DNA of 64,000 nucleotides from the NCBI RefSeq assembly GCF_006715635.1, contig NZ_VFNP01000002.1:3348001-3412000 (forward strand), in the 5' to 3' direction. The notes beneath the pieces were generated by a model, which worked only from the letters and a program-made list of their open reading frames with translations, did no database searches and was not told the origin of the DNA. Below, in pieces: positions 25,749 through 33,994 of this stretch. Origin of the DNA: Streptomyces sp. SLBN-118 (GTDB taxonomy: Bacteria; Actinomycetota; Actinomycetes; Streptomycetales; Streptomycetaceae). Position 1 is the first letter of the stretch. Every line of letters starts with the position of its first letter. Both the position numbers and the translations under genes were made by a program.

Positions 25749-27484
25749 TTGGTGCTCACGGTCCTTGTGTCGCGGCCGGACCTGAGCACCGTGCCGGGCA
25801 CCTCGCCGGTCACCTTGTCGTCCCGTATCGTCTCGACGCCGTTGACGCGCACCGAGACGATCCCGATCGCGCGCGAGTCCAACCGGGGGCTGTCGCCGGG
25901 CAGATCGTGCACGAGCGTTGCCGGGCCCGCCTCTATCCGCTCCGGGTCGAACAGCACGAGGTCCGCGTGCCAGCCTTCCTGGATGCGGCCGCGTTCGCGC
26001 AGGCCGAAGAGCTGCGCGGGGTCGTCGGTCAGCAACTTCACCGCTTCCTCCAGACCCAGCAGCCTGCGCCCGCGCAGACAGTCGCCGAGGAAGCGGGTGG
26101 TGTACGGGGCGCCACACATCCGGTCCAGGTGCGCGCCCGCGTCGGAGCCGCCGAGCATGACGTCCTCGTGCTGCCACGTCCGTTGGCGCAGCTCCCAGGA
26201 GGCGGGGTCGTTGTCGGTCGGCATCGGCCAAAGGACCGTACGCAGCTCGTCGTTGGCGCAGATCTCGACAAGGCAGTGGAAGGGGTCCTGGCCGCGCTCG
26301 GCGGCGATGTCCTTCACGACGCGGCCGCTCAGACCCTCGTTCTGCGGGGAGTAGGTGTCGCCGATGACGTAGCGCCCGAAGTTGGCCAGGCGCCGGAAGA
26401 CACCGGCCTCCTTGCTGTCGGCCCGGCGCAGCATCTCCTCCCGTACGGCCCGATCGCGCAGCTTGGCGATCCGCTCGGGGACGGGCAGACCGAGGATCTC
26501 GCCCCAGCCGGGGATGAGGTTGAGCGCACAGAACGTGCCGAGCGACATGTTCATGGGGGTGAGGATCGGCATGGTCAGGGCAACGATGCGGCCACCCGCC
26601 TTGCGGGCGCGCTCACTCGGCATGAGCTGGCGCGGCACCCGCTCGGGCACGGACGCGTCGATGGTCAGGACGTTCCAGTTCAGCGGCCGGCCCGCGGCCG
26701 CGGTCATCTCGACGAAGAGGTCGATCTCCTCGTCGGCGAACTGGTCCAGGCAGCCGGCGACGATCGCTTCGAGCTGGGTGCCCTCGTGTTCGGCGACGGC
26801 CCGGGACAGCGCGAGGAGTTCCTCCGGCTTCGCGTGGCGGGAGGCGACCGGCTTGCCGTCGCCGTCGGAATGGGTGGACGACTGGGTGGTGGAAAGCCCC
26901 CAGGCGCCCGCGTCCATGGCGTCGTGGAAGAGCCGGAGCATCTCGTCCAGTTGGTCAGGTGTGGGCTGCCCGCCGACGGCCTCTGGTCCCATGACATGCC
27001 TGCGCAATGCGCAATGCCCCACCATGAAGCCCGCGTTGACGGCGATCCGGCCCTCCAGGGCGTCCAGATACTCGCCGAAGGTGTGCCAGTTCCAGGGCGC
27101 ACCCTCCTCCAGGGCGACCAGGGACATGCCCTCCACCTTGGACATCATGCGGCGCGTGTAGTCGGCGTCCTCGGGGCGGTCGGGGTTCAGGGGCGCGAGT
27201 GTGAAGCCGCAGTTGCCGCCGGCGACAGTTGTCACGCCGTGGTTCATGGACGGCGTCGCGAACGGATCCCAGAACAGCTGCGCGTCGTAGTGCGTGTGCG
27301 GGTCGACGAACCCGGGGGTGAGGACGAGACCGGACGCGTCCTCGCTCGTCGTGGCCGCCTCGTCGAGGGTCCCGGGGGCGGCGATGACGGCGATGCGCCC
27401 GTCCCGTATCCCGACGTCGGCGACGTACGCGGGGGCGCCCGTCCCGTCCACGACGGTCGCCGAGCGGATGAGGTGGTCGAGCAT
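25745..27484 (-). CDS. amidohydrolase, N-acyl-D-amino-acid deacylase family
   Basis: 579 residues. Metal site and family marks: LVLTPGFVDPHTHYDAQLFW (HxH), the GGNCGFTLAP loop (Cys ligand typical of D-aminoacylases), FMVGHCALRRHVMG, LGGSDAGAHLDRM (catalytic Asp and His) and the C-terminal GWHADLVLFDPE. Relatives hydrolyse N-acyl-D-amino acids or cyclic amides. The gene is coupled to the aldehyde dehydrogenase downstream. Its presence in a CoA-catabolic regulon suggests that an amide or lactam bond in the substrate or an intermediate is opened (inference). Confidence 0.88.
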   Translation of the reverse strand: MLDHLIRSATVVDGTGAPAYVADVGIRDGRIAVIAAPGTLDEAATTSEDASGLVLTPGFVDPHTHYDAQLFWDPFATPSMNHGVTTVAGGNCGFTLAPLNPDRPEDADYTRRMMSKVEGMSLVALEEGAPWNWHTFGEYLDALEGRIAVNAGFMVGHCALRRHVMGPEAVGGQPTPDQLDEMLRLFHDAMDAGAWGLSTTQSSTHSDGDGKPVASRHAKPEELLALSRAVAEHEGTQLEAIVAGCLDQFADEEIDLFVEMTAAAGRPLNWNVLTIDASVPERVPRQLMPSERARKAGGRIVALTMPILTPMNMSLGTFCALNLIPGWGEILGLPVPERIAKLRDRAVREEMLRRADSKEAGVFRRLANFGRYVIGDTYSPQNEGLSGRVVKDIAAERGQDPFHCLVEICANDELRTVLWPMPTDNDPASWELRQRTWQHEDVMLGGSDAGAHLDRMCGAPYTTRFLGDCLRGRRLLGLEEAVKLLTDDPAQLFGLRERGRIQEGWHADLVLFDPERIEAGPATLVHDLPGDSPRLDSRAIGIVSVRVNGVETIRDDKVTGEVPGTVLRSGRDTRTVSTK

Positions 27485-27518
27485 GACGGTCCCTTCAGCG
27501 CGGTGGTGGTCGTCCTGG

Positions 27519-27570
27519 TTGTCCTGGCCGTCTTGCTTGCCTTGGCCGTCTTCTTTGCCTTGGCCGTGTC
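27519..27570. repeat. 18-nt tandem repeat upstream of the amidohydrolase
   Basis: Three copies of TTGYCYTGGCCGT spaced 18 nt apart (27519, 27537, 27555) lie 35-86 nt upstream of the amidohydrolase start, in a 276-nt gap after the LLM gene. On the coding strand they would spell Lys-Thr-Ala-Lys-type repeats, so they may be a degenerate coding linker or a simple expansion. A GC-rich hairpin follows at 27689-27721. Confidence 0.55.
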
Positions 27571-27688
27571 ATGGTTCCGGCCGGGGGCACGTGCGGCAGG
27601 CCGCTGCCGACGGCCACCCGGCCGGGACCGGGACGGCGGTCCGGGAGGCCGCCGCCGTTCTGTGGGAGCGGGGGATCTCCCCTGCCCG

Positions 27689-27721
27689 CCCTCCCCCTAC
27701 GGCCTTGCGGCCGTAGGAGGG
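27689..27721 (-). repeat. GGGGGAGG-type hairpin element, copy 1
   Basis: CCTACGGCC and GGCCGTAGG (27696-27704 and 27709-27717) form a hairpin inside CTCCCCC...GGAGGG. On the minus strand it matches the family seen at 30934, 44761 and 53613. It may also act as an intercistronic terminator between the LLM gene and the amidohydrolase. Confidence 0.65.
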
Positions 27722-27760
27722 CTTGCAGGGAACGGGCCCGCCGCAGGCGCAGCGGAACCC

Positions 27761-28882
27761 TCAGCCCGCCGCCCCGCGGAACCGCGTCGTCCGGTGCACC
27801 GGGTCCGTGTCGATCTTCGGGATCACGTGCTCGCCGATCAGCCGGATCGACTGGAGCGTGTCGTCCCGGGAGATCCCGATCGGCATCCCGAACGACAACT
27901 GGTCAGCCCCCGCCTGCTCCCACCTCTTGCACTGCCGGAAGACCTCGTCCGGATCACCACAGATCAGCAGCTCCTCCGCGATGAGCAGCTCGATGATCTC
28001 CTCGTTGAACTCGGGCAGGGTCTCCGGCCACACGGGGAAGCCCTCGGGCCGCGGGAACGTGTCGTGGTACCGGAAGACCAGCGACTGCAGGTAGTGCAGC
28101 CCGCCGCCCGCCGCGATCCGCACCGCCTCCTCGTGCGTCGGCGCGCAGATAGCGGTCGACGTCACCATCACGTTGTCGTTGACGAAGTCCCCGACCGGCT
28201 CCGCCTCGAGGATCGCGGTCTTGTACTGCTCCAGCACCCACTCCATGTCGGAGACCTTCTGGACGCTGAAGCCGAGCACGCCGAGGCCCTTCTTCGCCGC
28301 CATGGCGTACGACGGCGGCGACCCGGCGGCGTACCACATGGCGGGGTGCGACGTCCCGTACGGCTTCGGCAGCACCTTGCGCGGCGGCAGCGACCAGTGC
28401 TTGCCCTGGAAGCCTGCGTACTCGTCCTGGAGCCACATCTTGGGGAACTCTGCGATGGTCTCTTCCCAGAGTTCCTTGGTGTAGTTCATATCGGTGACGC
28501 CCGGTATGAACCCCAGGATCTCGTGCGAGCCCGCCCCGCGCCCGGAGCCGAACTCGAAGCGGCCCTCGGAGAGATGGTCGAGCATGGCGACCTTCTCGGC
28601 GACCTTCACCGGGTGGTTGACGGGTGCCAACGGGTTGAAGATGCCCGAGCCCAGATGGATCCGGTCCGTGGCGTGCGCGAGGTAGCCGAGGAAGACGTCG
28701 TTGGCGGACAGGTGGGAGTACTCCTCCAGGAAGTGGTGCTCGGAGGCCCAGGCGTATTTGAACCCGGATTTGTCCGCCTGGATGACGTACTCGGTCTCCT
28801 CCATCAGCGCCTTGTGCTCGGCGAGCGGGTCGGTCTCGGCGCGCTTGCCGACGTATCCCTGTACAAAGAGCCCGAATTCCAA
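27761..28882 (-). CDS. LLM-class flavin-dependent oxidoreductase (luciferase-like)
   Basis: 373 residues. Begins MEFGLFVQGYVGKRAETDPL; typical luciferase-family blocks follow: GFKYAWASEHHFLEEYSHLS, RIHLGSGIFNPLAPVNHPVK, VAMLDHLSEGRFEFGSGRGA, MWYAAGSPPSYAMAAKKG, and the C-terminal ICGDPDEV. The EHHF and GSGRG motifs place it near FMN-dependent luciferase-like monooxygenases rather than the short F420 type. First gene of the LLM - amidohydrolase - ALDH group, with two palindromic operators directly upstream (28909 and 28971). Confidence 0.9.
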   Translation of the reverse strand: MEFGLFVQGYVGKRAETDPLAEHKALMEETEYVIQADKSGFKYAWASEHHFLEEYSHLSANDVFLGYLAHATDRIHLGSGIFNPLAPVNHPVKVAEKVAMLDHLSEGRFEFGSGRGAGSHEILGFIPGVTDMNYTKELWEETIAEFPKMWLQDEYAGFQGKHWSLPPRKVLPKPYGTSHPAMWYAAGSPPSYAMAAKKGLGVLGFSVQKVSDMEWVLEQYKTAILEAEPVGDFVNDNVMVTSTAICAPTHEEAVRIAAGGGLHYLQSLVFRYHDTFPRPEGFPVWPETLPEFNEEIIELLIAEELLICGDPDEVFRQCKRWEQAGADQLSFGMPIGISRDDTLQSIRLIGEHVIPKIDTDPVHRTTRFRGAAG

Positions 28883-28908
28883 GGGGGTTCACCACCGTCC
28901 TGATGTTT

Positions 28909-28923
28909 CTGACGAACCGTCAG
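28909..28923. promoter_or_regulatory. palindromic operator, site 1
   Basis: CTGACGAACCGTCAG, a perfect 6-3-6 palindrome 26 nt upstream of the LLM oxidoreductase start (28882). One of eleven related sites in the catabolic regulon. Confidence 0.75.
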
Positions 28924-28970
28924 ATCTGGATGTGCCCGACTGTTCCACCGCGCGGGTGAGCCGTCAATAG

Positions 28971-28985
28971 CTGACGCATCGTCAG
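28971..28985. promoter_or_regulatory. palindromic operator, site 2
   Basis: CTGACGCATCGTCAG, a perfect 6-3-6 palindrome in the same promoter region as site 1, about 88 nt upstream of the LLM start. An everted half-site (CGTCAATAGCTGACG) overlaps it. Confidence 0.72.
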
Positions 28986-28991
28986 GCACGC

Positions 28992-29753
28992 TCAGAAAAG
29001 ACTCACACCTGCCAGCCAGCCTCCGTCGATGACGAAGGGCTGCCCGGTGATGTACGAGGAGTCCTCGCCGCTCAGGAAGAGCGCGAGCCGGGCGATCTCC
29101 TCCGGCCGCCCGACCCGGCCGAGGGGCACGAGCTTCTGGTACAGCTCGCTCACCGCCGCCGGGTCCACGCCGTCCGGATTGCTCATCGGGGTGTCCACCG
29201 CGCCCGGACAGACCGCGTTGACGCGTATCTTCTTCGCGGCCAGCTCCAGAGCGGCGACCCGGGTCAGGCCGAGGATCGCGTGCTTGCTCGCCGCGTACGC
29301 GCCTACACCCGCCATGCCCGTCAGGGCCGTGTACGAGGCGGTGTTGACGATCGTCCCGCCGCCGGCGGCCTCGATCTCGGGGGCGACCGTGCGGATGCCG
29401 AGGAAGCAGCCGACCTGGTTGACCTGGATGATCTGCTGGAACTCCTCCAGCGGCGTGGAGACCAGCTCGTTGAAGCGCAGAATGCCCGCGTTGTTGACCA
29501 GCCCGTCGATCTTGCCGAACGCATCCTTCGCGGCGGCGACGGCGGCGGTCCAGTCGTCTTCCCGGCCGACGTTGAGACGGACATAGGCAGCCGTGCCCTC
29601 ACCCAGCTCCTTGGCGAGGGCCTCGCCCTGGTCGTCGAGCACATCGCCGAGCACCACCCTGGCGCCCTCGGCGGCGAAGAGCCGTGCCTCCTGTTCGCCC
29701 TGGCCGCGCGCCGCGCCGGTGATCAGGACCACGCGTCCGTCGAGCTTTCCCAT
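28992..29753 (-). CDS. short-chain dehydrogenase/reductase (SDR)
   Basis: 253 residues from the ATG at 29753, preceded by AGGAGA at the right spacing; a GTG two codons upstream is the alternative. Classical SDR marks: VVLITGAARGQGEQEARLFA (TGxxxGxG), GLVNNAGILRF (NNAG), NTASYTALTGMAGVGAYAAS then K (catalytic Ser, Tyr, Lys), and the PGAVDTPM end of the active site. The C-terminal YITGQPFVIDGGWLAGVSLF is typical of 3-alpha/20-beta-hydroxysteroid dehydrogenase-like SDRs. Follows the LLM gene at 29799 in one operon (45-nt gap). Likely oxidises a ring or side-chain hydroxyl. Confidence 0.92.
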   Translation of the reverse strand: MGKLDGRVVLITGAARGQGEQEARLFAAEGARVVLGDVLDDQGEALAKELGEGTAAYVRLNVGREDDWTAAVAAAKDAFGKIDGLVNNAGILRFNELVSTPLEEFQQIIQVNQVGCFLGIRTVAPEIEAAGGGTIVNTASYTALTGMAGVGAYAASKHAILGLTRVAALELAAKKIRVNAVCPGAVDTPMSNPDGVDPAAVSELYQKLVPLGRVGRPEEIARLALFLSGEDSSYITGQPFVIDGGWLAGVSLF

Positions 29754-29798
29754 TGCCACTCTCCTCGGTTCAGGTGCGGGGTCAGTTCGGGTGCGGGG

Positions 29799-30746
29799 TC
29801 AGTTCAGATGGGGGGCCACGTCGGCGCCGAACGCCGCGATCTGGTCCGTGAGCTCGCCGCGGCTCCGGCTGCGGAACCGGACCTGGATCTGGTGCACACC
29901 CATCGCGGCGTAGGCACGCAGCGACTCGGCGATGGCCTCGGGCTTGCCGCTGACGGTGCGGCGCCCGATCTCCCAGTCGGCATCGCCCACATACAGCGGT
30001 TCGGTGATCGCCCCGATCTCGATGGGCGCGGTGATGCCCGCGTCCGCGCGCAGGGCCTTGAGCCTGGCGATCTGGTCGGGAAGCCGCGTACGCGGGTCGC
30101 CCTGCGGGAGCCAGCCGTCGCCTCGTACGGCGGCCCTGCGCACGGCGGCGGGCGAGGAACCGCCGACCCAGAGGGGGATGCGGCGCTGGGCCGGCCTGGG
30201 CCGCTGCCCGAGCCCGCTGAAGGAGAACCACTCCCCGGCGAACTCGGGAAACTCCTCCTCGCCGAGCGCCGCTCTGAGCGCGTCGATCGTCTCGTCGAGT
30301 ACGGGCCCGCGCGCGGCGAAGTCGACGCCGAGCGCCTCGAACTCCTCCTGGACATGCCCGGCCCCGACCCCGAGGATCAGCCGCCCGCCGGAGAGATGGT
30401 CGAGGGTGGCGTACTGCTTGGCGCTCACAAGCGGATGCCGCAGACCCACGACGGCCACATGGCTGAGCAGCCGCACGCGCTCGGTGATCCCGGCGAGAAA
30501 GGCGAGGGTGGCGACGGGGTCGTACCAGACGGTGGACATGGCGTCCGCGAGCCGCCGAGGGATGGCGACGTGATCGCAGGTGGCCAGGTAGGCGAACCCC
30601 GCCCGGTCGGCGGCACGGGCGATCTCGGCGAGATCCTCGGCGCCGGCGGCGGCTTCCCAGGACTCCGCGTAGATGGTGCTCTGCGACTGGACCGGGAGCT
30701 GCATTCCGTACGAGAGCTGCCCCTTGGGCAGTACCTGCACGTGCAC
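29799..30746 (-). CDS. LLM-class F420-dependent oxidoreductase
   Basis: 315 residues from a GTG at 30746 with a strong GGAGGAGG site. TIGR03619-like blocks: AGFAYLATCDHVAIPRRLAD, RVRLLSHVAVVGLRHPLVSA, ATLDHLSGGRLILGVGAGHV, and RIPLWVGGSSPAAVRRAAVR followed by GDGWLPQG. These point to F420 as cofactor, matching FbiC in the same window. First gene of the LLM-SDR operon; two operator palindromes (30769 and 30810) lie immediately upstream. Confidence 0.9.
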   Translation of the reverse strand: MHVQVLPKGQLSYGMQLPVQSQSTIYAESWEAAAGAEDLAEIARAADRAGFAYLATCDHVAIPRRLADAMSTVWYDPVATLAFLAGITERVRLLSHVAVVGLRHPLVSAKQYATLDHLSGGRLILGVGAGHVQEEFEALGVDFAARGPVLDETIDALRAALGEEEFPEFAGEWFSFSGLGQRPRPAQRRIPLWVGGSSPAAVRRAAVRGDGWLPQGDPRTRLPDQIARLKALRADAGITAPIEIGAITEPLYVGDADWEIGRRTVSGKPEAIAESLRAYAAMGVHQIQVRFRSRSRGELTDQIAAFGADVAPHLN

Positions 30747-30768
30747 CGTGCGCCTCCTCCGCCTTGAC

Positions 30769-30783
30769 CTGACGAACCGTCAA
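30769..30783. promoter_or_regulatory. palindromic operator, site 3
   Basis: CTGACGAACCGTCAA, one mismatch to the palindrome and otherwise identical to site 1. 22 nt upstream of the F420-type LLM start. Confidence 0.72.
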
Positions 30784-30809
30784 CCGGTCGGACGGGGCCA
30801 TCGTCGTAC

Positions 30810-30824
30810 CTGACGATCCATCAG
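30810..30824. promoter_or_regulatory. palindromic operator, site 4
   Basis: CTGACGATCCATCAG, one mismatch. Centred 41 nt from site 3, i.e. about four helical turns away, in the same promoter. Confidence 0.68.
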
Positions 30825-30853
30825 ACAAGAGGTGCGCGGGCGGCAACCTCCCC

Positions 30854-31138
30854 TCAGCTCACGTCGAACCCCAGCGTGGTGGCGACGCCGACAGCCTGCT
30901 CCAGGTCGATCTTCGCCCCCGCGAGCTCGACGTGGGGGTACCTCCCGTGTCCGAAGGACACGGGGGAGGGTCGAGCGCGGAAAGATCGCTGCCCCGCAGA
31001 TCGGCATCCTTGAGCTTCGCCCCGTGCAGCAGGGCCCCGGACAGATCGACCCCGACGACGCTCGCCCCCTCCAGCCGGACGGCGGTCAGATCCGCCTCCC
31101 GCATCCGCACACCGTCGGAGACGGCCCTTCCCCCGTGA
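30854..31138 (-). pseudogene. pentapeptide-repeat protein, interrupted by a hairpin element
   Basis: The minus strand reads MREADLTAVRLEGASVVGVD followed by LSGALLHGAKLKDADLRGSD, classic A(D/N)LxX pentapeptide repeats. After SALDP a hairpin element (30934-30970) is inserted and the frame is lost. Downstream of it the correct ending resumes in another frame (HVELAGAKIDLEQAVGVATT, then LGFDVS and stop at 30854). Removing about 34 nt of the element restores one frame. The 5' end is also missing, as no start precedes the repeats. A clear pseudogene. Confidence 0.75.
30934..30970 (+). repeat. GTACCTCCC...GGGGGAGG hairpin element, copy 2
   Basis: GGGGGTACCTCCC, then CCCGTGTCC (30944-30952), a GAA loop and GGACACGGG (30956-30964), then GGAGGG. 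It sits within a pentapeptide-repeat coding sequence and breaks the frame, showing that the element is inserted rather than native. Confidence 0.75.
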
Positions 31139-31292
31139 GCCGCTCACCGGCCTTCAGGCAGGCCCAGGCAGGCCCCTCCGCCGATGACGCTGGTGGCGGC
31201 CTGGTTCCCACCGGACGTGGCCGACGCGTGCCCGCGGCTGGCACAGACCGGGCCGATCGCGGAGGGCACGACGCACGCGCAGTCCTACGGCG

Positions 31293-31706
31293 TCACCCCA
31301 GCAGCGCATAGACGGTGGATGCCCGGGCGGCCGCCTCGTCCGATCCTTCGGCGGTCATCGTGATGTCGGCGAACGCCATGCGCTTGCCGAGCTTGGTGAT
31401 CCTGGCGTCGACCAGCACATCGGCGTCGAGGACGGCCCGCTGGAAGCTGGTGGACTGCTGCACGGTGGTCATCGGCCCGTACGCCCCCCGCGCCGAGGCG
31501 ACAGCGATCACCGTGGCCGTGTCGGCCGCGGCCATGAGCGCCTGCCCGGACATGCCCCCGCCGTCGCGGGCCAGCCGGTCGGACCAGGGCAGCCGCAGTA
31601 CGGCGTGGCGCTCGCCGGTCTCGACCACGGTCAGGCCGAGGTCGAGGACCCAGGGGGCGAAGTTGTCGGCGAGGATCTTTTCGGCGTCGGTAAGGCTCAG
31701 CGTCAT
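31293..31706 (-). CDS. hotdog-fold PaaI-type acyl-CoA thioesterase
   Basis: 137 residues from the ATG at 31706 (MTLSLTDAEKILADNFAPWV). The hotdog core is seen in VLRLPWSDRLARDGGGMSGQ, ALMAAADTATVIAVASARGA, TTVQQSTSFQRAVLDADVLV and FADITMTAEG. The GMSGQALMAAADT stretch is the active-site helix of PaaI-like thioesterases (Asp in AAADT). Would release CoA from acyl intermediates. No operator palindrome is visible upstream, so membership in the regulon is uncertain. Confidence 0.82.
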   Translation of the reverse strand: MTLSLTDAEKILADNFAPWVLDLGLTVVETGERHAVLRLPWSDRLARDGGGMSGQALMAAADTATVIAVASARGAYGPMTTVQQSTSFQRAVLDADVLVDARITKLGKRMAFADITMTAEGSDEAAARASTVYALLG

Positions 31707-31854
31707 GTCCTGAATGGTGACGGTGGGGGCGGCGCGCCACAACACCGCGGGCGGAGGCGCCAAGCACCTTCGGCTGCCTTATTGATCAGGAGTTGATCTG
31801 CCAGGTGGGTGGCTGAAGCAGTGCTACGCCTTGCGGCTCTCGATTCGTCGTCGC

Positions 31855-32067
31855 TCAAGCACGTACGCAAGCGCGTTGAGGGCCGGCATCGCTCCTGCGA
31901 GTGGTGTGGCCCCACCTCGGCAAGGCGCTCAGGTGAGGCACAGGCGAGGCGGCCAGGTCCCGGTGGACGACCGGCCCGTCCCAGGAGTCGCGGAAGGACT
32001 GGGCGACCTGGCGCGAGACCGAATCGGCCCCGAGCGAAGAGGAGTCGATGTGGAGCAGGTAGGACAT
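31855..32067 (-). pseudogene. truncated FMN-dependent NADH-azoreductase (AzoR) fragment
   Basis: From the ATG at 32067 the sequence MSYLLHIDSSSLGADSVSRQ and VAQSFRDSWDGPVVHRDLAA, then SPVPHLSA matches the first 48 residues of AzoR-type azoreductases (normally about 200-210 residues). It then degenerates and stops at 31855. The rest is absent nearby. AzoR genes are often regulated by HxlR repressors, one of which lies at 32895. A relic. Confidence 0.7.
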
Positions 32068-32220
32068 GGTGACCTTTTCGTGAGCAGGAAGGAGGACCGG
32101 GAAGACGGGCCGCTGCTGTACAGCCCCGTTGGGGCAGGGAGCGGATTTAGGGTTTCGGTTACGAGGTGCGCCGGCGAGTACTGTCGAAGGGCACGGCACC
32201 GGCGCATCGACGGGTGCGGG

Positions 32221-32700
32221 TCAAGCCGCGGCGGGCGCTGCGTGGCCGGTCGCGTACTCGTACGAGGCGGCGATGACTTTCTTGGCCACCTCCAGGTCAG
32301 CCTGGCTGCGGGGGGCGTACAACATCACGACGTTGATGCCGAGGTTGTAGAGCGGGTGCTTCTCTCCCCAGCCGGAAGACAGGAACGCGACGTGGTCGGA
32401 CGGGTCCAGGGCCAGGTGGAGGCTGCCGTCAGCGTGCAGGTGTGCGAACTCCGCATCACCGCGCGGCGGCAACAGCACGGCGCCCTTTGCGGGGGCGACT
32501 GCGTCGAGGAACAGTGCCCGCGAGCTGGGAGCGGAGATCTCGCTGCGGCCCCAGACGGTGCCGGGCAGCGCAGTGTCCATCCACTGCAGCAGCAATTCCC
32601 TGATCTTGGGTGAGCTGGTCTGGGTGAGCTGCAGGTGCGGGACTTCGGGCCCGGTCTCGGGCCGGTCGCCTTCACGCTCGGGCAGTACCGGGAACGTCAT
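32221..32700 (-). CDS. luciferase-domain (DUF5519) protein
   Basis: 159 residues from the ATG at 32700 (MTFPVLPEREGD). The DUF5519 pattern is clear: SRALFLDAVAPAKGAVLLPP, then RGDAEFAHLHADGSLHLALD, SSGWGEKHPLYNLGINVVML and YAPRSQADLEVAKKVIAAS. These small proteins share the lipid-binding-like domain found in bacterial luciferase-annotated proteins; no activity is firmly known. It is divergent from the HxlR regulator and likely its target. Confidence 0.78.
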   Translation of the reverse strand: MTFPVLPEREGDRPETGPEVPHLQLTQTSSPKIRELLLQWMDTALPGTVWGRSEISAPSSRALFLDAVAPAKGAVLLPPRGDAEFAHLHADGSLHLALDPSDHVAFLSSGWGEKHPLYNLGINVVMLYAPRSQADLEVAKKVIAASYEYATGHAAPAAA

Positions 32701-32807
32701 GGTGATGCCTCGTCTGTAGTCGCGGGACCTCTCACCTACGCGATGAGCGGGCCGCTCTTCCAGCAGCAACTCCGGCGGGACACCGGGGCCGCTCCCCTGA
32801 CACCACC

Positions 32808-32845
32808 AGGTTAGTTTCCTGCGTATAGTGGTTTCCCTCAGGAAA
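32808..32845. promoter_or_regulatory. divergent promoter/operator with GTTTCC direct repeats
   Basis: Between the divergent luciferase-domain and HxlR genes lies TTAGTTTCC TGCGTATAG TGGTTTCC followed by CTCAGGAAA: two direct repeats of (A/G)GTTTCC plus an inverted CCT-GGAAA partner. HxlR proteins usually bind such GTWNNNNNWAC- or repeat-like sites in the shared promoter. Assigned on position. Confidence 0.4.
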
Positions 32846-32894
32846 GTGCCCCTAGGTTCGGTGATTACGGGGCCGCGAAGGAGAGGGAGCAGCC

Positions 32895-33278
32895 GTGACC
32901 GATCCCGTAGAGCAGGCGTGCCCGATCAACCCGGTGATCGACCTGGTGTTCAGCCGCTGGACCACCCCCATCCTGTGGGTCCTGGAGCACCACGGCCGGC
33001 TGCGCTTCAACCAACTGCAGCGACACCTGCCAACCATCACCCCCAAAGTCCTCACCCAGCGCGTGCGCCAGCTCGAACGCGACGGCCTGATCATCCGCAC
33101 CTACCACGCTGAGATCCCCCCGCGGGTCGAGTACGAGATCAGCAACCTGGGCCGCACTCTGGTACCCCTCTTCGGCGCCATCACGGACTGGTCCCAAGCG
33201 CACTTTCCGCAGGTCGGCGACGCCCGCCGCGCCTACGACGCCGCGCGGCAGGAAGAAGAAGCCTGGGCCGAAGGCTGA
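32895..33278 (+). CDS. HxlR-family winged-helix regulator
   Basis: 127 residues from a GTG at 32895 with GGGAG upstream. HxlR signature: CPINPVIDLVFSRWTTPILW, VLEHHGRLRFNQLQRHLPTI, TPKVLTQRVRQLERDGLIIR, and the wing YHAEIPPRVEYEISNLGRTL. The conserved Cys near the N-terminus (QACPI) is the usual redox or electrophile sensor of this family. It probably controls the divergent luciferase-domain gene and, formerly, the azoreductase now truncated at 31855-32067. Confidence 0.92.
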   Translation: MTDPVEQACPINPVIDLVFSRWTTPILWVLEHHGRLRFNQLQRHLPTITPKVLTQRVRQLERDGLIIRTYHAEIPPRVEYEISNLGRTLVPLFGAITDWSQAHFPQVGDARRAYDAARQEEEAWAEG

Positions 33279-33418
33279 GCGGGCAACCAGCCTGACGGCC
33301 GCCGGCGCATCCGTCGCGTCCTGGACGAGTAATTCCGAAGTGATCGCGATGTGGCTTGTCGATGTTCCGGGGGGCTAATCAGTGGCTCCGGGGCGGCCTG
33401 GGCTGCTTGTATGCGGTC

Positions 33419-33850
33419 ATGAGCACTGATCTCCCAGCCGGCTATGACATATCGACTGAGGCAGCCCGTCTCGACCGTGCAGTCATCCACCAGTGGCTTT
33501 CGGAAGACTCGTACTGGGCCCTGGGCCGGTCCAGGGAGAAACAGGACGCAGCCATGGCCAACTCTCTGAACTTCGGGGTCTACGAGAGCGCCACCGGCGT
33601 CCAGCTCGGTTACGCCCGTGTGGTCACCGACAAAGCCACGTTCGCGTGGTTGTGCGACGTCTACATCGCTCCCGACAGCCGGGGGAAGGGCTTGGGGCAC
33701 GCCCTGGTCACTGCCGTCTGCGAGCATCTCGCGCCCTATGGACTGCGCCGCGTGTTGCTGGCCACTGAGGACGCGCACGCGATCTACGCCAAGGTGGGCT
33801 TCGCGTCACTCGAGAAGCCGGAGAAATGGATGACGCTCGGCGCACAGTAA
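33419..33850 (+). CDS. GNAT-family N-acetyltransferase
   Basis: 143 residues from the ATG at 33419 (MSTDLPAGYDISTEAARLDR). GNAT motif A is seen as FAWLCDVYIAPDSRGKGLGH, then ALVTAVCEHLAPYGLRRVLL, ATEDAHAIYAKVGFASLEKP. The R/Q-G-x-G-H pyrophosphate loop is RGKGLGHA. Closest in plan to small single-domain acetyltransferases of unknown substrate that begin with a flat helix-rich N-terminus. Monocistronic. Confidence 0.9.
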   Translation: MSTDLPAGYDISTEAARLDRAVIHQWLSEDSYWALGRSREKQDAAMANSLNFGVYESATGVQLGYARVVTDKATFAWLCDVYIAPDSRGKGLGHALVTAVCEHLAPYGLRRVLLATEDAHAIYAKVGFASLEKPEKWMTLGAQ

Positions 33851-33994
33851 GGGCCGTAGCGAGTTCTGCCTGTCGGGTGCCCCTCGCCGTGCAGGTGGCC
33901 CGGCGATGCAGGCAGGGCGCCCAAGATCGTTCTGTGAAGAATGACCTGGACGCCCTGCTGATGGCGATGCCCTGAGTGGCGGCGCTGCCCCCAG

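Noticed and set aside
25742..28903. 1053-residue plus-strand open frame
   Set aside because: Antisense shadow of the LLM and D-aminoacylase-like genes, whose catalytic motifs are intact.
31139..31292. possible small gene between the pentapeptide relic and the thioesterase
   Set aside because: Only short frames with no motif; probably remnant DNA of the truncated pentapeptide gene or its former neighbour.
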